Origin: Ferribacterium limneticum
GTDB taxonomy: Bacteria; Pseudomonadota; Gammaproteobacteria; Burkholderiales; Rhodocyclaceae
Direction of reading: 5' to 3'
DNA length: 64,000 nucleotides
Assembly: GCF_020510565.1 (NCBI RefSeq)
Contig: NZ_CP075189.1
Span: forward strand, 310,001 to 374,000
The notes beneath the pieces were generated by a model. That model saw only the letters and a list, made by a program, of their open reading frames with translations. It had not been told where the DNA came from and ran no database searches. Below, one piece after another: positions 52,883 to 63,640 of the stretch. How positions within the stretch are numbered: the first letter of the stretch is position 1; each line of letters starts with the position of its first letter. The position numbers and the translations under genes were made by a program.

Positions 52883-53158
52883 ATGGGACGTTCTCTCAAA
52901 AAGGGCCCGTTTGTTGATGCGCATCTGATCGACAAAGTCGAAGCAGTCCGCGCCACCAGCGACAAGCGCCCGATCAAGACATGGTCGCGTCGTTCGACGA
53001 TCCTCCCCGAGTTCATCGGCCTGACGATTGCGGTGCATAACGGCAAGCAGCATATTCCGGTGTTCGTTACCGAAAATATGGTCGGTCACAAGCTCGGCGA
53101 GTTCTCGCTGACCCGCACGTTCAAGGGTCACACCGCCGGCAAGAAGGCCAAGAAGTAA
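52883..53158 (+). CDS. rpsS: 30S ribosomal protein S19
   Basis: A 91-aa head protein that pairs with S13. [18 protein letters not shown] opens it, and [19 protein letters not shown] and [12 protein letters not shown] are the family motifs. It is spaced 10 bases from rplB and nine from rplV. Confidence 0.98.
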   Translation: MGRSLKKGPFVDAHLIDKVEAVRATSDKRPIKTWSRRSTILPEFIGLTIAVHNGKQHIPVFVTENMVGHKLGEFSLTRTFKGHTAGKKAKK

Positions 53159-53167
53159 GGAGCTGAC

Positions 53168-53497
53168 ATGGAAACTCGTGCAAATTTGCGAGGCGTACGC
53201 CTCTCTGCGCAAAAGGGTCGCTTGGTTGCGGACCTCGTGCGCGGCAAGCCGGTTGGCCAGGCTCTGAACATCCTGGCTTTCTGCCCCAAAAAGGGCGCCG
53301 GTATCGTCAAGAAAGTGCTGGAGTCGGCAATCGCCAACGCCGAGCACAACGATGGTGCTGATATCGACGAACTGACGGTGAAAACCATCTACGTTGAAAA
53401 AGGCATGGTGCTCAAGCGCTTTACGGCGCGCGCCAAGGGTCGTGGCAATCGGATCGTCAAGCCGACCTGCCATATCTATCTGACCGTTGGTAACTAA
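53168..53497 (+). CDS. rplV: 50S ribosomal protein L22
   Basis: A 109-aa protein whose beta-hairpin lines the exit tunnel. The hairpin text [19 protein letters not shown], where macrolide resistance changes occur, is intact. AAGGAGCTGAC precedes the ATG. Confidence 0.98.
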   Translation: METRANLRGVRLSAQKGRLVADLVRGKPVGQALNILAFCPKKGAGIVKKVLESAIANAEHNDGADIDELTVKTIYVEKGMVLKRFTARAKGRGNRIVKPTCHIYLTVGN

Positions 53498-53506
53498 GGA
53501 AGAGCC

Positions 53507-54286
53507 ATGGGACAGAAAATACATCCGACTGGCTTCCGCCTGGCAGTCACCAAGAACTGGGGTTCGCGCTGGTACGCCAATAGCAAGGATTTCCCGGGCA
53601 TGCTCAACGAAGACATCAAGGTTCGTGAGTATCTCAAGCGCAAGCTGGCGCACGCCTCTGTGGGTCGTGTGCTGATCGAGCGTCCGGCCAAGAACGCCCG
53701 TGTCACCATCTACTCGGCTCGTCCAGGTGTGGTCATCGGCAAGAAGGGCGAAGACATCGAACAACTGCGTACGGATCTTCAGCGCATCATGGGCGTTCCC
53801 GTCCATGTGTCGATCGAAGAAATCCGCAAGCCGGAAATCGATGCCCAGCTGATTGCTGATTCGATTGCCCAGCAACTCGAAAAGCGCATAATGTTCCGTC
53901 GTGCGATGAAGCGCGCCATGCAAAACGCCATGCGTCTCGGTGCCCAGGGCATCAAGGTGATGAGCGCTGGTCGTCTGAATGGTGCTGAAATCGCTCGTAG
54001 CGAATGGTATCGCGAAGGCCGCGTGCCGCTCCATACCCTGCGCGCCGATATCGATTACGCCACCTCGGAAGCCCTGACCACCTACGGCATCATCGGGATA
54101 AAGGTCTGGGTTTACAAGGGCGACATGCTGGATCGCAACGAGCAGCCGGAAGTTGTCGAGCCGGTGGCCGACGATCGTCGGCCGCGTCGTGCACCGGGCA
54201 AGCCGGAGGGCGACAAGCCGCGTACGCGCACCGTCAAGAAGGCTGATGGTGCTGGCGCTCCGGGCGCAAGAAAGGCAGGTGCTTAA
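53507..54286 (+). CDS. rpsC: 30S ribosomal protein S3
   Basis: A 259-aa mRNA-entry protein with helicase role. The KH domain contains [16 protein letters not shown], and the C-terminal domain contains [20 protein letters not shown]. About 35 extra C-terminal residues, rich in Arg, Lys, Pro and Ala ([20 protein letters not shown]), extend beyond the E. coli length of 233. Confidence 0.98.
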   Translation: MGQKIHPTGFRLAVTKNWGSRWYANSKDFPGMLNEDIKVREYLKRKLAHASVGRVLIERPAKNARVTIYSARPGVVIGKKGEDIEQLRTDLQRIMGVPVHVSIEEIRKPEIDAQLIADSIAQQLEKRIMFRRAMKRAMQNAMRLGAQGIKVMSAGRLNGAEIARSEWYREGRVPLHTLRADIDYATSEALTTYGIIGIKVWVYKGDMLDRNEQPEVVEPVADDRRPRRAPGKPEGDKPRTRTVKKADGAGAPGARKAGA

Positions 54287-54287
54287 C

Positions 54288-54701
54288 ATGCTGCAACCAA
54301 ATCGCCGCAAGTTCCGTAAGGAACACAAGGGGCGCAACGAAGGTCTGGCCACCCGCGGCACGAAAGTGTCGTTCGGTGAGTGGGGCCTCAAGGCAACCGG
54401 TCGTGGCCGCCTGACGGCGCGTCAGATCGAAGCTGCTCGTCGCGCCATGACCCGCCACATCAAGCGTGGCGGTCGCATCTGGATCCGTATCTTCCCGGAC
54501 AAGCCGATTTCCAAGAAGCCGGCCGAGGTTCGTATGGGTAACGGTAAGGGTAATCCGGAGTACTGGGTCGCCGAAATCCAGCCGGGCAAAGTGCTGTATG
54601 AGATGGATGGTGTCAATGAAGCCCTAGCGCGCGAAGCTTTTGCACTCGCTGCCGCCAAGTTGCCGATTGCCACCACCTTCGTGACTCGTCATCTGGGGTA
54701 A
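54288..54701 (+). CDS. rplP: 50S ribosomal protein L16
   Basis: A 137-aa protein that organises the A-site region. ATG 54288 gives [20 protein letters not shown], one base after the rpsC stop. [20 protein letters not shown] and the Arg81-type region ([20 protein letters not shown], hydroxylated in E. coli) are present. Longer in-frame starts lie inside rpsC and are rejected. Confidence 0.98.
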   Translation: MLQPNRRKFRKEHKGRNEGLATRGTKVSFGEWGLKATGRGRLTARQIEAARRAMTRHIKRGGRIWIRIFPDKPISKKPAEVRMGNGKGNPEYWVAEIQPGKVLYEMDGVNEALAREAFALAAAKLPIATTFVTRHLG

Positions 54702-54703
54702 TC

Positions 54704-54898
54704 ATGAAAGCTAGTGAATTGAGAACCAAGAGCGTGGACGAGCTCAACAAGGAATTGCTGGACCTGTTGAGGGCCCAGTTCGGTATGCGTATGCAGCTTG
54801 CTACCCAGCAGCTGTCCAATACCAGCCAAATGTCCAAGGTGCGTCGCGACATCGCTCGCGTTCGCACGCTTATCCGTGAAAAGGCGGTGCAGCAATGA
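54704..54898 (+). CDS. rpmC: 50S ribosomal protein L29
   Basis: A 64-aa two-helix protein at the exit tunnel. [20 protein letters not shown] starts it, and [20 protein letters not shown] is the second helix. It overlaps rpsQ as ATGA. Confidence 0.97.
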   Translation: MKASELRTKSVDELNKELLDLLRAQFGMRMQLATQQLSNTSQMSKVRRDIARVRTLIREKAVQQ

Positions 54899-55161
54899 GC
54901 GAAACCACCAGTATCAAACGTACTCTCGTCGGTCGCGTTGTCAGCGACAAGATGGAAAAGACGGTTACCGTCCTCGTCGAACGCAAGGTCAAGCACCCCA
55001 TGTACGGCAAGGTGATGGTTCGTTCCAAGAAGTATCATGCCCATAACGAGGGCAACTCGGCTAAGGCTGGTGATCTCGTCGAGATCGTCGAAACCCGTCC
55101 GGTTTCGCGTACCAAGACCTGGGCAGTGACGAGTGTTCTTGAGAAGGCGATCGTTGTATAA
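54895..55161 (+). CDS. rpsQ: 30S ribosomal protein S17
   Basis: An 88-aa OB-fold protein. It has [37 protein letters not shown] and [14 protein letters not shown], all family motifs. It is the last gene before an intrinsic terminator, so it closes the S10 transcript. Confidence 0.97.
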   Translation: MSETTSIKRTLVGRVVSDKMEKTVTVLVERKVKHPMYGKVMVRSKKYHAHNEGNSAKAGDLVEIVETRPVSRTKTWAVTSVLEKAIVV

Positions 55162-55180
55162 CGAAAGTTTCTTAAAATGC

Positions 55181-55210
55181 TTGCGTAGTCTTGAAAGAAG
55201 CCGGTATAAT
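55181..55210 (+). promoter_or_regulatory. Predicted spc-operon promoter nested in terminator
   Basis: TTGCGT (55181-55186), an 18-base spacer and a perfect TATAAT (55205-55210) precede rplN by about 100 bases. The -10 is exactly the loop of the terminator hairpin, so the start would fall in its T-run. Confidence 0.55.
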
Positions 55211-55224
55211 CCGGCTTCTTTTTT
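55196..55224 (+). terminator. Intrinsic terminator between rpsQ and rplN
   Basis: AGAAGCCGG pairs perfectly with CCGGCTTCT around TATAAT and is followed by five more T. It separates the S10 and spc groups, which run together without a break in many genomes. Confidence 0.88.
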
Positions 55225-55315
55225 GCGGCCCTCGTCCTGAGGGTTTGCGAAGTTGTTCAACCCGTACGGGTTCCAAGACTGACCGCGCAAGCGGATTAAG
55301 TTGGAGTTAATTTAA

Positions 55316-55684
55316 ATGATTCAGATGCAGACAACTCTGGATGTCGCCGATAACACCGGCGCACGTTCAGTAATGTGTATCAAAGTGCTCGGTGGATCCA
55401 GGCGCCGCTATGCTGGTATTGGTGACATCATCAAGGTCAGCATCAAGGATGCTGCGCCGCGTGGCCGCGTCAAGAAGGGCGATGTCTACAATGCCGTGGT
55501 GGTTCGTACCGCCAAGGGCGTTCGTCGTCCCGATGGTTCGCTGGTTCGCTTTGATGGCAATGCCGCCGTTCTTCTCAACAACAAGCTCGAGCCGATCGGC
55601 ACGCGCATCTTTGGCCCGGTAACCCGCGAACTGCGTACCGAGCGCTTCATGAAGATCGTGTCCCTGGCTCCTGAAGTGCTGTAA
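55316..55684 (+). CDS. rplN: 50S ribosomal protein L14
   Basis: A 122-aa intersubunit-bridge protein. It has [20 protein letters not shown] and the closing [23 protein letters not shown] precedes the ATG. It is the first gene of the spc group, 154 bases after rpsQ, and presumably uses the promoter at 55181. Confidence 0.98.
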   Translation: MIQMQTTLDVADNTGARSVMCIKVLGGSRRRYAGIGDIIKVSIKDAAPRGRVKKGDVYNAVVVRTAKGVRRPDGSLVRFDGNAAVLLNNKLEPIGTRIFGPVTRELRTERFMKIVSLAPEVL

Positions 55685-55693
55685 GGACTGGCT

Positions 55694-56011
55694 ATGGAAA
55701 AGATTCGTAAAGGCGACGAAATCGTCGTAATTACCGGTAAAGACAAAGGCAAGCACGGTACCGTGCTGCGTCGTGTCGATGATGAGCATGTGCTCGTCGA
55801 GGGTGTCAATCGTGCCAAGAAGCACGTCAAGCCAAACCCCGTAAAGGGTGTGGCGGGTGGCATCGTTGATAAAGACATGCCGATTCATATCTCCAATGTT
55901 GCGCTGTTCAATCCGGCGACCAAGAAGGCCGACCGTGTTGGCATCAAGGCGCTTGAGGATGGCCGCAAGGTTCGCGTGTTCAAGTCGAACGGCGAACTGG
56001 TCAACGCATAA
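55694..56011 (+). CDS. rplX: 50S ribosomal protein L24
   Basis: A 105-aa assembly initiator with a KOW motif ([20 protein letters not shown]) and [14 protein letters not shown]. It is spaced nine bases from both neighbours. Confidence 0.98.
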   Translation: MEKIRKGDEIVVITGKDKGKHGTVLRRVDDEHVLVEGVNRAKKHVKPNPVKGVAGGIVDKDMPIHISNVALFNPATKKADRVGIKALEDGRKVRVFKSNGELVNA

Positions 56012-56020
56012 GGAGTGGTC

Positions 56021-56560
56021 ATGGCGCGTTTGCAAGAGTTTTACAAAGAAACCGTTGTTGCTGATCTGAGCAAGCAATTTGGTTACAAGTCCGTGATGGA
56101 AGTTCCGCGCATCACCAAGATCACCCTGAACATGGGTGTCGGTGAGGCGGTGGCTGACAAGAAGGTCCTCGAGAACGCCGTTGGCGACATGCAGAAGATC
56201 GCAGGTCAAAAGCCGGTGACGACCAAGGCCCGCAAGTCTATTGCCGGCTTCAAGATTCGTGACGGTTACCCGATCGGTTGCATGGTCACGCTGCGTGGTC
56301 CGCGCATGTTCGAGTTCCTCGATCGTCTGGTCACCGTTGCGCTGCCGCGAGTTCGCGACTTCCGTGGTGTTTCTGGCAAGGGTTTTGATGGCCAGGGCAA
56401 CTACAACATGGGCGTCAAAGAGCAGATCATTTTCCCGGAAATCGAGTACGACAAGATCGATGCTCTGCGGGGTATGAACATCAGCATCACCACGACCGCG
56501 AAATCCGACGCAGAAGCCAAGGCTCTGTTGGCGGCGTTCAAGTTCCCGTTCAAGAATTGA
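56021..56560 (+). CDS. rplE: 50S ribosomal protein L5
   Basis: A 179-aa 5S rRNA-binding protein. ATG 56021 gives [20 protein letters not shown] after AAGGAG; an in-frame GTG six bases upstream overlaps that site and is rejected. MCMVTLRG-like text ([19 protein letters not shown]) and [17 protein letters not shown] are present. Confidence 0.98.
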   Translation: MARLQEFYKETVVADLSKQFGYKSVMEVPRITKITLNMGVGEAVADKKVLENAVGDMQKIAGQKPVTTKARKSIAGFKIRDGYPIGCMVTLRGPRMFEFLDRLVTVALPRVRDFRGVSGKGFDGQGNYNMGVKEQIIFPEIEYDKIDALRGMNISITTTAKSDAEAKALLAAFKFPFKN

Positions 56561-56567
56561 GGCAATC

Positions 56568-56873
56568 ATGGCAAAACTTGCTCTGATCAACCGTGAAGAA
56601 AAGCGCCGCAAGCTTGTGGCTCAGTACGCCAAGAAGCGTGCTGCCCTCGAGGCGATTTTCAATAACGCGAGCCTGTCGGACGATGAGCGTTACGCTGCCC
56701 GTCTGAAGTTCCAGGCCCTGCCGCGCAATTCGAGCCCGTCTCGTCTGCGCAACCGCTGCCAGCTGACCGGTCGTCCGCGTGGTGTTTTCCGTAAGTTCGG
56801 TCTGTGCCGTCACAAGATCCGCGAACTGGCCTTCAATGGCGAAGTTCCGGGTGTTGTTAAAGCCAGCTGGTAA
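56568..56873 (+). CDS. rpsN: 30S ribosomal protein S14 (zinc-independent form)
   Basis: A 101-aa long form of S14 without the CxxC pairs of zinc-binding S14. It ends [40 protein letters not shown] is the family motif. It lies seven bases after rplE. Confidence 0.97.
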   Translation: MAKLALINREEKRRKLVAQYAKKRAALEAIFNNASLSDDERYAARLKFQALPRNSSPSRLRNRCQLTGRPRGVFRKFGLCRHKIRELAFNGEVPGVVKASW

Positions 56874-56888
56874 AAAGGAGATTCAGAA

Positions 56889-57284
56889 ATGGCTATGAGC
56901 GATCCGATCGCGGACATGCTGACTCGCATCCGCAACGCCCAGCTCGCCGAGAAGGCGTCTGTCTCCATGCCCTCGTCCAAAGTCAAGGTGGCTATCGCCG
57001 CCGTGCTCAAGGATGAAGGTTACGTTGATGATTTCGCAGTTCGTCAGGCTGATGGCAAGCCGACCCTCGATATCGCACTCAAATATTACGCCGGTCGCCC
57101 GGTCATTGAGCGCATCGAGCGTGTCTCCAAGCCCGGTCTGCGTATCTACAAGGGTTGCGAAGACATTCCTCGCGTCATGAACGGTCTGGGTGTCGCCATC
57201 GTGTCGACCCCAAAGGGCGTCATGACTGATCGCAAGGCTCGCGCCAGCAAGGTCGGCGGCGAAGTTCTCTGCATCGTGGCATAA
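56889..57284 (+). CDS. rpsH: 30S ribosomal protein S8
   Basis: A 131-aa 16S-binding protein with [20 protein letters not shown] and the C-terminal [21 protein letters not shown]8 represses the spc operon in E. coli by binding mRNA near rplE. AAAAGGAGATT precedes the ATG. Confidence 0.98.
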   Translation: MAMSDPIADMLTRIRNAQLAEKASVSMPSSKVKVAIAAVLKDEGYVDDFAVRQADGKPTLDIALKYYAGRPVIERIERVSKPGLRIYKGCEDIPRVMNGLGVAIVSTPKGVMTDRKARASKVGGEVLCIVA

Positions 57285-57294
57285 GGGGATATCG

Positions 57295-57825
57295 ATGTCT
57301 CGTATTGGTAAGAATCCCATCGTTTTGCCGGCTGGCGTTGAAGTTTCGGTTGGTGCGGACATTACCGTCAAGGGGCCTTTGGGTACCTTGAAGGCAATTA
57401 CGCATCCGTCCGTGACGATTTCCGTTGAAGGTCAGAACGTCCAGGTTTCCAAGGTTGAAGGCGCCGCTAACGCAGCTGCCATGTGGGGCACCATGCGTGC
57501 CAACATCAACAACATGGTGACTGGTGTTTCCAAGGGTTTTGAGCGCAAGCTCCAGCTGGTCGGCGTGGGTTACCGCGCCCAGGCTCAGGGTGATGTCCTG
57601 AATCTGTCGTTGGGCTTTTCCCACCCCGTTGCGCACAAGATGCCGGCTGGAGTGAAGGTGGAGTGTCCGACCCAGACCGAAATCCTGATCAAGGGGGCCG
57701 ACAAGCAACAGGTTGGCCAGGTCGCTGCCGAAGTTCGTGCATATCGCAAGCCGGAGCCCTACAAGGGCAAGGGAGTTCGATACTCGGACGAAGTGGTGGT
57801 TATCAAGGAAACCAAGAAGAAGTAA
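57295..57825 (+). CDS. rplF: 50S ribosomal protein L6
   Basis: A 176-aa protein near the sarcin-ricin loop with two similar domains. [20 protein letters not shown] opens it and [20 protein letters not shown] closes it. It lies 10 bases after rpsH. Confidence 0.98.
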   Translation: MSRIGKNPIVLPAGVEVSVGADITVKGPLGTLKAITHPSVTISVEGQNVQVSKVEGAANAAAMWGTMRANINNMVTGVSKGFERKLQLVGVGYRAQAQGDVLNLSLGFSHPVAHKMPAGVKVECPTQTEILIKGADKQQVGQVAAEVRAYRKPEPYKGKGVRYSDEVVVIKETKKK

Positions 57826-57834
57826 GGGTGGCAT

Positions 57835-58191
57835 ATGTTTAATAAGAAACAAGCGCGTCTGCGCCGTTCCCGCCAAACCCGGGCCAAAATCGCCGAACTC
57901 AAGGCTGTGCGTCTGTGCGTCAATCGCACGAACCAGCACATCTATGCCCAGATCATCTCGCCCTGTGGCGGTAAGGTCCTGGCTTCGGCTTCCACGCTGG
58001 ACAAGGACGTTCGCAATGACGTCCCGAACGGCGGTAACAAGGCTGCTGCCACTTCGGTGGGCAAGCTGATTGCCGAGCGCGCCAAGGCCGCCGGCATTGA
58101 GCAAGTGGCTTTCGATCGTTCCGGTCTTCAGTACCACGGTCGGGTTCAGGCGCTGGCGGAAGCCGCGCGTGAAGCCGGTCTGAAGTTCTGA
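57835..58191 (+). CDS. rplR: 50S ribosomal protein L18
   Basis: A 118-aa 5S rRNA-binding protein. [20 protein letters not shown] is the basic N-terminal tail, and [20 protein letters not shown] is the C-terminal signature. It lies nine bases after rplF. Confidence 0.98.
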   Translation: MFNKKQARLRRSRQTRAKIAELKAVRLCVNRTNQHIYAQIISPCGGKVLASASTLDKDVRNDVPNGGNKAAATSVGKLIAERAKAAGIEQVAFDRSGLQYHGRVQALAEAAREAGLKF

Positions 58192-58217
58192 TCGCTGCGA
58201 AAGGATAAGGTTAGAAA

Positions 58218-58745
58218 ATGGCTAAACCTGAAAGAAACAAGAAGCCGCAGCAAGCTGAAGAGCGTGATGACGGCATGCGCGAAAAGATGGTCGCGGTCAA
58301 TCGCGTTACCAAGGTGGTTAAGGGCGGTCGAATCCTCGGTTTCGCGGCCTTAACTGTTGTTGGTGATGGCGATGGCAGCATCGGCATGGGTAAGGGCAAG
58401 TCCCGCGAAGTGCCAGTTGCCGCTCAAAAAGCTATGGAAGAGGCACGTCGCAAGATGGCCAAGGTCAACCTGAAGAACGGCACCGTGCATCACACCGTTA
58501 TGGGCCGTCACGGCGCAACTACCGTGATGATCCAGCCAGCTCCGGAAGGTACTGGCATCATCGCAGGTGGCGCCATGCGCGCGGTCTTCGAAGTTGTTGG
58601 CGTGACCAACGTGGTGGCCAAGGCTCATGGCTCGACCAATCCTTACAACATCGTGCGCGCCACCATCGACGGTTTGTCGAAGGTGAACACGCCGTCCGAG
58701 ATTGCCGCCAAGCGTGGCCTCTCGATTGAACGGGTTCTGGGGTAA
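58218..58745 (+). CDS. rpsE: 30S ribosomal protein S5
   Basis: A 175-aa accuracy-related protein. The motif [20 protein letters not shown] and the spectinomycin-loop text are intact, and [20 protein letters not shown] is present. It lies 26 bases after rplR. Confidence 0.98.
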   Translation: MAKPERNKKPQQAEERDDGMREKMVAVNRVTKVVKGGRILGFAALTVVGDGDGSIGMGKGKSREVPVAAQKAMEEARRKMAKVNLKNGTVHHTVMGRHGATTVMIQPAPEGTGIIAGGAMRAVFEVVGVTNVVAKAHGSTNPYNIVRATIDGLSKVNTPSEIAAKRGLSIERVLG

Positions 58746-58748
58746 GCC

Positions 58749-58931
58749 ATGGCTGACAAGAAAATCATAGTGAAGCTCGTCAAGAGCATCATCGGCACCA
58801 AGCAGGACCACCGCGCCACCGTGCGTGGTCTGGGGTTGCGCAAGCTGAACAGTACTTCTGAGCTAGTGGATACGCCGTCTGTGCGTGGCATGATCCAGAA
58901 GGTTCAGTATCTCGTCAAGGTTGAGGGTTAA
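58749..58931 (+). CDS. rpmD: 50S ribosomal protein L30
   Basis: A 60-aa protein with [20 protein letters not shown] and [20 protein letters not shown]. It is three bases from both neighbours, so translation is likely coupled. Confidence 0.97.
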   Translation: MADKKIIVKLVKSIIGTKQDHRATVRGLGLRKLNSTSELVDTPSVRGMIQKVQYLVKVEG

Positions 58932-58934
58932 GCC

Positions 58935-59375
58935 ATGCGTCTGAATACCATCAAGCCGGGTGAAGGCTCCAAGAAGGCCGCCAAGCGCGTCGGTCGTGGC
59001 ATCGGTTCGGGCCTCGGCAAGACCTGCGGTCGCGGCCATAAGGGTCAGAAGTCTCGCTCCGGCGGTTTCCACAAGGTGGGTTTCGAGGGCGGTCAAATGC
59101 CTTTGCAGCGTCGCCTGCCGAAGCGCGGTTTCAATTCTTTGACCCGTGCCCGCAATTACGAAGTTCGCCTGACCGATCTCGAGCGTCTGCCAGTTGAAGA
59201 GATTGATCTCCTCGCCCTGCAGGTCGCCGGTATTGTTCCGGGTGACGCTCTCTCCGCCAAGGTCATCCTGTCGGGCGCTATTGCCCGCAAGGTTATCCTC
59301 AAGGGTGTGGGTGCTACCAAGGGTGCCAAGGCCGCTATCGAAGCCGCTGGTGGCTCGGTCGTCGTCGCTGAGTAA
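58935..59375 (+). CDS. rplO: 50S ribosomal protein L15
   Basis: A 146-aa protein with the Gly-rich N-terminal extension ([20 protein letters not shown]) and [20 protein letters not shown]. It lies 20 bases before secY. Confidence 0.98.
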   Translation: MRLNTIKPGEGSKKAAKRVGRGIGSGLGKTCGRGHKGQKSRSGGFHKVGFEGGQMPLQRRLPKRGFNSLTRARNYEVRLTDLERLPVEEIDLLALQVAGIVPGDALSAKVILSGAIARKVILKGVGATKGAKAAIEAAGGSVVVAE

Positions 59376-59395
59376 GACAGGGAAAGGTTAGAACG

Positions 59396-60718
59396 TTGGC
59401 AGCAAATCCCAATACCGTTGGCAAGGGTGGCAAGTTCGGCGATCTCAAACGCCGGCTATGGTTCCTGCTTGGCGCGCTAGTTGTTTACCGCATTGGCGCC
59501 CATATTCCGGTTCCTGGGATCGACCCTAACGCGCTGGCCGATCTCTTTAATTCGCAGCAGGGTGGCATTCTGGGCATGTTCAACATGTTCTCGGGTGGTG
59601 CCTTGTCGCGATTTACGATTTTTGCTTTGGGGATCATGCCGTATATTTCGGCCTCGATCATCATGCAACTGATGAGTGTTGCCAGTCCGCAACTCGAAGC
59701 CCTTAAAAAAGAGGGTGAGGCCGGACGCCGGAAGATTACTCAATATACCCGCTACGGAACGGTGATTCTTGCCCTCTTCCAGGGGCTTGGTATTGCTGTT
59801 GCGCTTGAAGCGCAGGCCGGGCTGGTTAATGATCCGGGCTTCATGTTCCGACTGACCACCGTTTCGACCTTGCTGACAGGTACTATGTTCCTGATGTGGC
59901 TCGGCGAGCAGATCACTGAACGTGGCTTGGGTAACGGCATCTCCATTATCATTTTTGCTGGTATCGCCGCCGGCTTGCCAAGCGCAATCGGTGGTTTGCT
60001 GGAACTCGTACGAACCGGGGCAATGCACCCGCTGACCGCGCTGATTATCTGTATGTTGGTTGTTGTCGTGACTGGTTTTGTGGTGTTTGTCGAGCGCGGA
60101 CAACGCAAGATACTGGTCAACTACGCCAAACGCCAGGTTGGCAACAAGATATACGGTGGTCAGAGCTCACATCTTCCACTCAAGCTGAACATGTCGGGAG
60201 TTATCCCGCCGATTTTCGCTTCTTCGATCATACTGTTCCCCGCTACCGTTGCTAATTGGTTCGGCGCTAGCGAGTCTATGCACTGGTTGAAGGATGTGGC
60301 TGGGACATTGTCTCCGGGGCAGCCGATATACGTGATGCTTTACGCTTCGGCGATCGTGTTCTTCTGCTTTTTCTATACAGCCCTTGTGTTCAACTCCAAG
60401 GAGACTGCGGACAATCTCAAGAAGAGCGGGGCATTCGTCCCGGGTATTCGTCCTGGTGAACAGACCGCGCGCTATATAGACAAGATACTGATGCGCTTGA
60501 CCTTGATCGGCGCTGCCTACATCACCACGGTTTGCTTGTTGCCAGAATTTTTGATCCTCAAATGGAATGTTCCATTCTATTTCGGGGGTACCTCGCTGTT
60601 GATTATCGTCGTTGTAACCATGGATTTCATGTCCCAGGTTCAGGCATACGTGATGTCTCATCAGTACGAAAGCTTGCTGAAAAAGGCAAATTTCAAAGGC
60701 GCGCCGATGATCAAGTAA
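59396..60718 (+). CDS. secY: Preprotein translocase subunit SecY
   Basis: A 440-aa, ten-helix channel of the Sec translocon. It starts at TTG 59396 ([20 protein letters not shown]) after GGAAAGG. The plug/pore text [20 protein letters not shown] and [16 protein letters not shown] are diagnostic. The rare TTG start may hold SecY below r-protein levels. infA follows after six bases. Confidence 0.97.
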   Translation: MAANPNTVGKGGKFGDLKRRLWFLLGALVVYRIGAHIPVPGIDPNALADLFNSQQGGILGMFNMFSGGALSRFTIFALGIMPYISASIIMQLMSVASPQLEALKKEGEAGRRKITQYTRYGTVILALFQGLGIAVALEAQAGLVNDPGFMFRLTTVSTLLTGTMFLMWLGEQITERGLGNGISIIIFAGIAAGLPSAIGGLLELVRTGAMHPLTALIICMLVVVVTGFVVFVERGQRKILVNYAKRQVGNKIYGGQSSHLPLKLNMSGVIPPIFASSIILFPATVANWFGASESMHWLKDVAGTLSPGQPIYVMLYASAIVFFCFFYTALVFNSKETADNLKKSGAFVPGIRPGEQTARYIDKILMRLTLIGAAYITTVCLLPEFLILKWNVPFYFGGTSLLIIVVVTMDFMSQVQAYVMSHQYESLLKKANFKGAPMIK

Positions 60719-60724
60719 TCGCTT

Positions 60725-60943
60725 ATGGCAAAAGAGGATTACATCGAAATGCAAGGGGAGGTTGTCGAAAACCTCCCAAATGCGACCTTCAAGGTCAAGT
60801 TGGAAAATGGCCATATTGTGCTTGGGTTCATTTCCGGAAAGATGCGAATGCATTACATACGCATACTTCCAGGTGACAAAGTGACCGTGCAATTGACGCC
60901 ATATGATTTAAGCAAGGCCCGGATCGTTTTCCGGGTCAAGTAA
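60725..60943 (+). CDS. infA: Translation initiation factor IF-1
   Basis: A 72-aa OB-fold factor ([20 protein letters not shown] then [20 protein letters not shown]). The placement between secY and rpmJ is usual in betaproteobacteria. There is no Shine-Dalgarno in the six-base gap, so translation may be coupled to secY. Confidence 0.97.
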   Translation: MAKEDYIEMQGEVVENLPNATFKVKLENGHIVLGFISGKMRMHYIRILPGDKVTVQLTPYDLSKARIVFRVK

Positions 60944-61019
60944 AAGAGTTCTCTACGCAATAAACCGCAGGGCAAGGAATCACGGCTGCTTCCAAGCTCT
61001 CGCAGACGAGGAGTTAAAC

Positions 61020-61133
61020 ATGAAAGTGCATCCTTCAGTTAAGCGCGTGTGTCGCAATTGCAAAGTCATCCGTCGCAAGGGTGTCGTGCGCGTCATTTGC
61101 AAGGACCCGCGTCACAAGCAGCGCCAGGGCTAA
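61020..61133 (+). CDS. rpmJ: 50S ribosomal protein L36 (zinc-binding form)
   Basis: A 37-aa protein ([20 protein letters not shown]...) with the zinc ligands Cys11, Cys14, Cys27 and His32, so the zinc-dependent form. GACGAGGAGTTAAAC precedes the ATG. The gap of 76 bases after infA contains no obvious hairpin. Confidence 0.96.
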   Translation: MKVHPSVKRVCRNCKVIRRKGVVRVICKDPRHKQRQG

Positions 61134-61181
61134 TGGCTCCGGTGTCGGCATTTGTTAATTTTGAAATAGTGGAGTGATTCG

Positions 61182-61544
61182 ATGGCCCGTATCGCAGGGG
61201 TAAACATTCCGAACCATCAGCATGCAGAGATCGCTTTGACCGCGATTTTCGGCATCGGCCGTACCCGCGCGCAAAAGATTTGCGACGCGGCCGGCATCGT
61301 TCGTTCTACCAAAATGAAAGACCTGTCCGATGCGGACATGGATCGTCTGCGTGACGAAGTCGGCAAATTCACCGTAGAAGGTGATCTGCGTCGCGAAGTC
61401 ACAATGAACATCAAGCGTCTGATGGACCTCGGTTGCTACCGTGGCCTTCGCCATCGCAAAGGCTTGCCTTGCCGTGGTCAGCGCACCCGTACCAATGCTC
61501 GCACTCGCAAGGGTCCGCGCAAGGCCATTGCTGGCAAGAAGTAA
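61182..61544 (+). CDS. rpsM: 30S ribosomal protein S13
   Basis: A 120-aa head protein contacting the P-site t[23 protein letters not shown] and [20 protein letters not shown] are the family motifs. It heads the alpha group. Confidence 0.98.
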   Translation: MARIAGVNIPNHQHAEIALTAIFGIGRTRAQKICDAAGIVRSTKMKDLSDADMDRLRDEVGKFTVEGDLRREVTMNIKRLMDLGCYRGLRHRKGLPCRGQRTRTNARTRKGPRKAIAGKK

Positions 61545-61556
61545 TAGGGACAGAAC

Positions 61557-61946
61557 ATGGCAAAGACTGCTACCAAAGTTCGCAAAAAGGTTAAAAAGAA
61601 CATCGCTGAGGGCATTGCCCACATTCACGCTTCGTTCAATAACACCATCATCACCATTACCGATCGTCAGGGCAATGCACTGTCTTGGGCAACTTCCGGC
61701 GGTGCCGGCTTCCGCGGTTCGCGTAAGTCTACTCCGTTCGCTGCCCAGGTCGCTGCTGAAGCCGCTGGCAAGGCTGCTCAGGAATGTGGTGTCAAGAATC
61801 TGGAAGTTCGCATCAAGGGCCCAGGTCCTGGTCGTGAGTCTTCAGTCCGCGCATTGAACGCGCTGGGCATGAAGATCACCGCGATTTCCGACGTGACACC
61901 GGTACCGCATAACGGTTGCCGTCCGCCCAAAAAGCGCCGCATCTAA
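61557..61946 (+). CDS. rpsK: 30S ribosomal protein S11
   Basis: A 129-aa platform protein. It has [20 protein letters not shown] and ends [17 protein letters not shown]. It lies 12 bases from both neighbours. Confidence 0.98.
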   Translation: MAKTATKVRKKVKKNIAEGIAHIHASFNNTIITITDRQGNALSWATSGGAGFRGSRKSTPFAAQVAAEAAGKAAQECGVKNLEVRIKGPGPGRESSVRALNALGMKITAISDVTPVPHNGCRPPKKRRI

Positions 61947-61958
61947 GGAGAAAGACAA

Positions 61959-62588
61959 GTGGCTCGTAATCTCGATCCGAAATGCCGTCAGTGCCGCCGC
62001 GAAGGCGAAAAGTTGTTCCTGAAGGGCGAAAAGTGTTTTACCGATAAGTGTGCCATTGAGCGTCGTTCTTACGCTCCTGGTCAACACGGCCAGAAGTCTG
62101 GCGCACGTTTGTCTGACTATGGTGTTCACCTGCGCGCCAAGCAGAAGATTCGCCGCGTTTACGGCGTCCTTGAAGGGCAGTTCCGCAAGACGTTTGCCGA
62201 AGCTGATCGCCGCAAGGGCCAGACCGGTGAAAACCTTCTGCAATTGCTCGAAGCACGCCTGGACTCCGTTGCCTACCGTATGGGTTTTGGTGCTTCGCGC
62301 ACCGAGTCCCGTCAGATCGTTCGCCACAATGGCGTTCTGGTCAATGGCAAGCGCGTCAACATCCCTTCCTTTATCGTCAAGCCTGGTGATGTTGTCCAGT
62401 TGACCGATCGTGCTCGTGCTTCCCTGCGTTGCAAGGCTGCGCTGGAAGCTGCTGAGTCTCGTGGTTTCCCCGAGTGGATTTCGGTGGATGTCAAAGAAGG
62501 CAAGGGCACATTCAAGGCCATGCCGCAGCGCTCTGAACTGCCGGCGACCCTGAATGAAGGTCTCGTCATCGAACTTTACTCGAAGTAA
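61959..62588 (+). CDS. rpsD: 30S ribosomal protein S4 (zinc-binding form)
   Basis: A 209-aa primary 16S-binding protein starting at GTG 61959 after AAGGAG. It has Cys9, Cys12, Cys26 and Cys31 (KCRQC...KCFTDKC), the zinc-binding form absent in E. coli. The S4 domain text LLQLLEARLDSVAYRMGFG is present. S4 is the alpha-operon repressor in E. coli. Confidence 0.98.
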   Translation: MARNLDPKCRQCRREGEKLFLKGEKCFTDKCAIERRSYAPGQHGQKSGARLSDYGVHLRAKQKIRRVYGVLEGQFRKTFAEADRRKGQTGENLLQLLEARLDSVAYRMGFGASRTESRQIVRHNGVLVNGKRVNIPSFIVKPGDVVQLTDRARASLRCKAALEAAESRGFPEWISVDVKEGKGTFKAMPQRSELPATLNEGLVIELYSK

Positions 62589-62611
62589 GCACTGAGCAGA
62601 GGATCTAGCCC

Positions 62612-63586
62612 ATGCAAAGCAGTGGACTTCTAAAACCCCGTATCATCGACGTGCAGAGCGTTTCGCCCGTGCAAGCCAAAGTGGTCATGGAACCGTTTGA
62701 ACGCGGTTATGGCCATACCCTTGGCAACGCGCTGCGTCGCATCCTGCTCTCCTCGATGGTTGGTTACGCACCGACCGAGGTTGGTATCGATGGTGTTCTC
62801 CATGAATACTCGACCATTGACGGTGTACAGGAAGATGTCGTAGACATCCTCCTCAACCTCAAGGGTATTGTGTTCAAGCTGCACAATCGCGATGTTGTTA
62901 ACCTGAAATTGGCCAAGGAAGGTGAAGGCCCCGTTCGTGCTGGCGATATCGAATTGCCGCACGACGTGGAAATCATCAATCCTGAACACGTAATCGCTCA
63001 CCTCTCCACGGGCGGCAAGCTGTCCATGGAGATCAAGGTCGAAAAGGGTCGCGGCTATGTTCCTGGCAACATGCGCAATCTCGGCGATGCCAAGTCCATC
63101 GGCAAGCTGGTACTCGATGCGTCTTTCAGCCCGATTCGTCGTGTTGCCTACGCAGTCGAAAGTGCTCGCGTTGAACAGCGTACCGACCTTGACAAGTTGA
63201 TTGTCGATATCGAAACCAACGGTGTTGTCGAGCCGGAAGAAGCCATTCGCTACGCTGCCCGCGTGCTGATGGAGCAGCTTTCCGTCTTCGCCGATCTGGA
63301 GGGTACCGCACCTGTCGCCGAGGCTTCCAAGCCGGCTCAGGTCGATCCGGTCCTGCTCCGTCCGGTGGATGATCTCGAATTGACGGTTCGTTCGGCGAAC
63401 TGTCTGAAGGCCGAGAACATTTACTACATCGGTGATCTGATTCAGCGTACCGAGAACGAGCTTCTCAAGACGCCTAACCTGGGTCGCAAGTCGCTGAATG
63501 AGATCAAGGAAGTGTTGGCCGCTCGCGGTTTGACGCTCGGCATGAAACTGGAGAACTGGCCGCCCGCCGGTCTGGAAAAGGCGTAA
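62612..63586 (+). CDS. rpoA: RNA polymerase alpha subunit
   Basis: A 324-aa assembly scaffold. The N-terminal domain ([20 protein letters not shown]) is joined by a flexible linker to the C-terminal domain that binds UP elements ([20 protein letters not shown]). It lies 23 bases after rpsD and 54 before rplQ. Confidence 0.99.
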   Translation: MQSSGLLKPRIIDVQSVSPVQAKVVMEPFERGYGHTLGNALRRILLSSMVGYAPTEVGIDGVLHEYSTIDGVQEDVVDILLNLKGIVFKLHNRDVVNLKLAKEGEGPVRAGDIELPHDVEIINPEHVIAHLSTGGKLSMEIKVEKGRGYVPGNMRNLGDAKSIGKLVLDASFSPIRRVAYAVESARVEQRTDLDKLIVDIETNGVVEPEEAIRYAARVLMEQLSVFADLEGTAPVAEASKPAQVDPVLLRPVDDLELTVRSANCLKAENIYYIGDLIQRTENELLKTPNLGRKSLNEIKEVLAARGLTLGMKLENWPPAGLEKA

Positions 63587-63640
63587 GCCTTTTCTCCCGG
63601 GCAGTCAAGGGACGCCTGCAGAATATAGAAAGGATTAACC

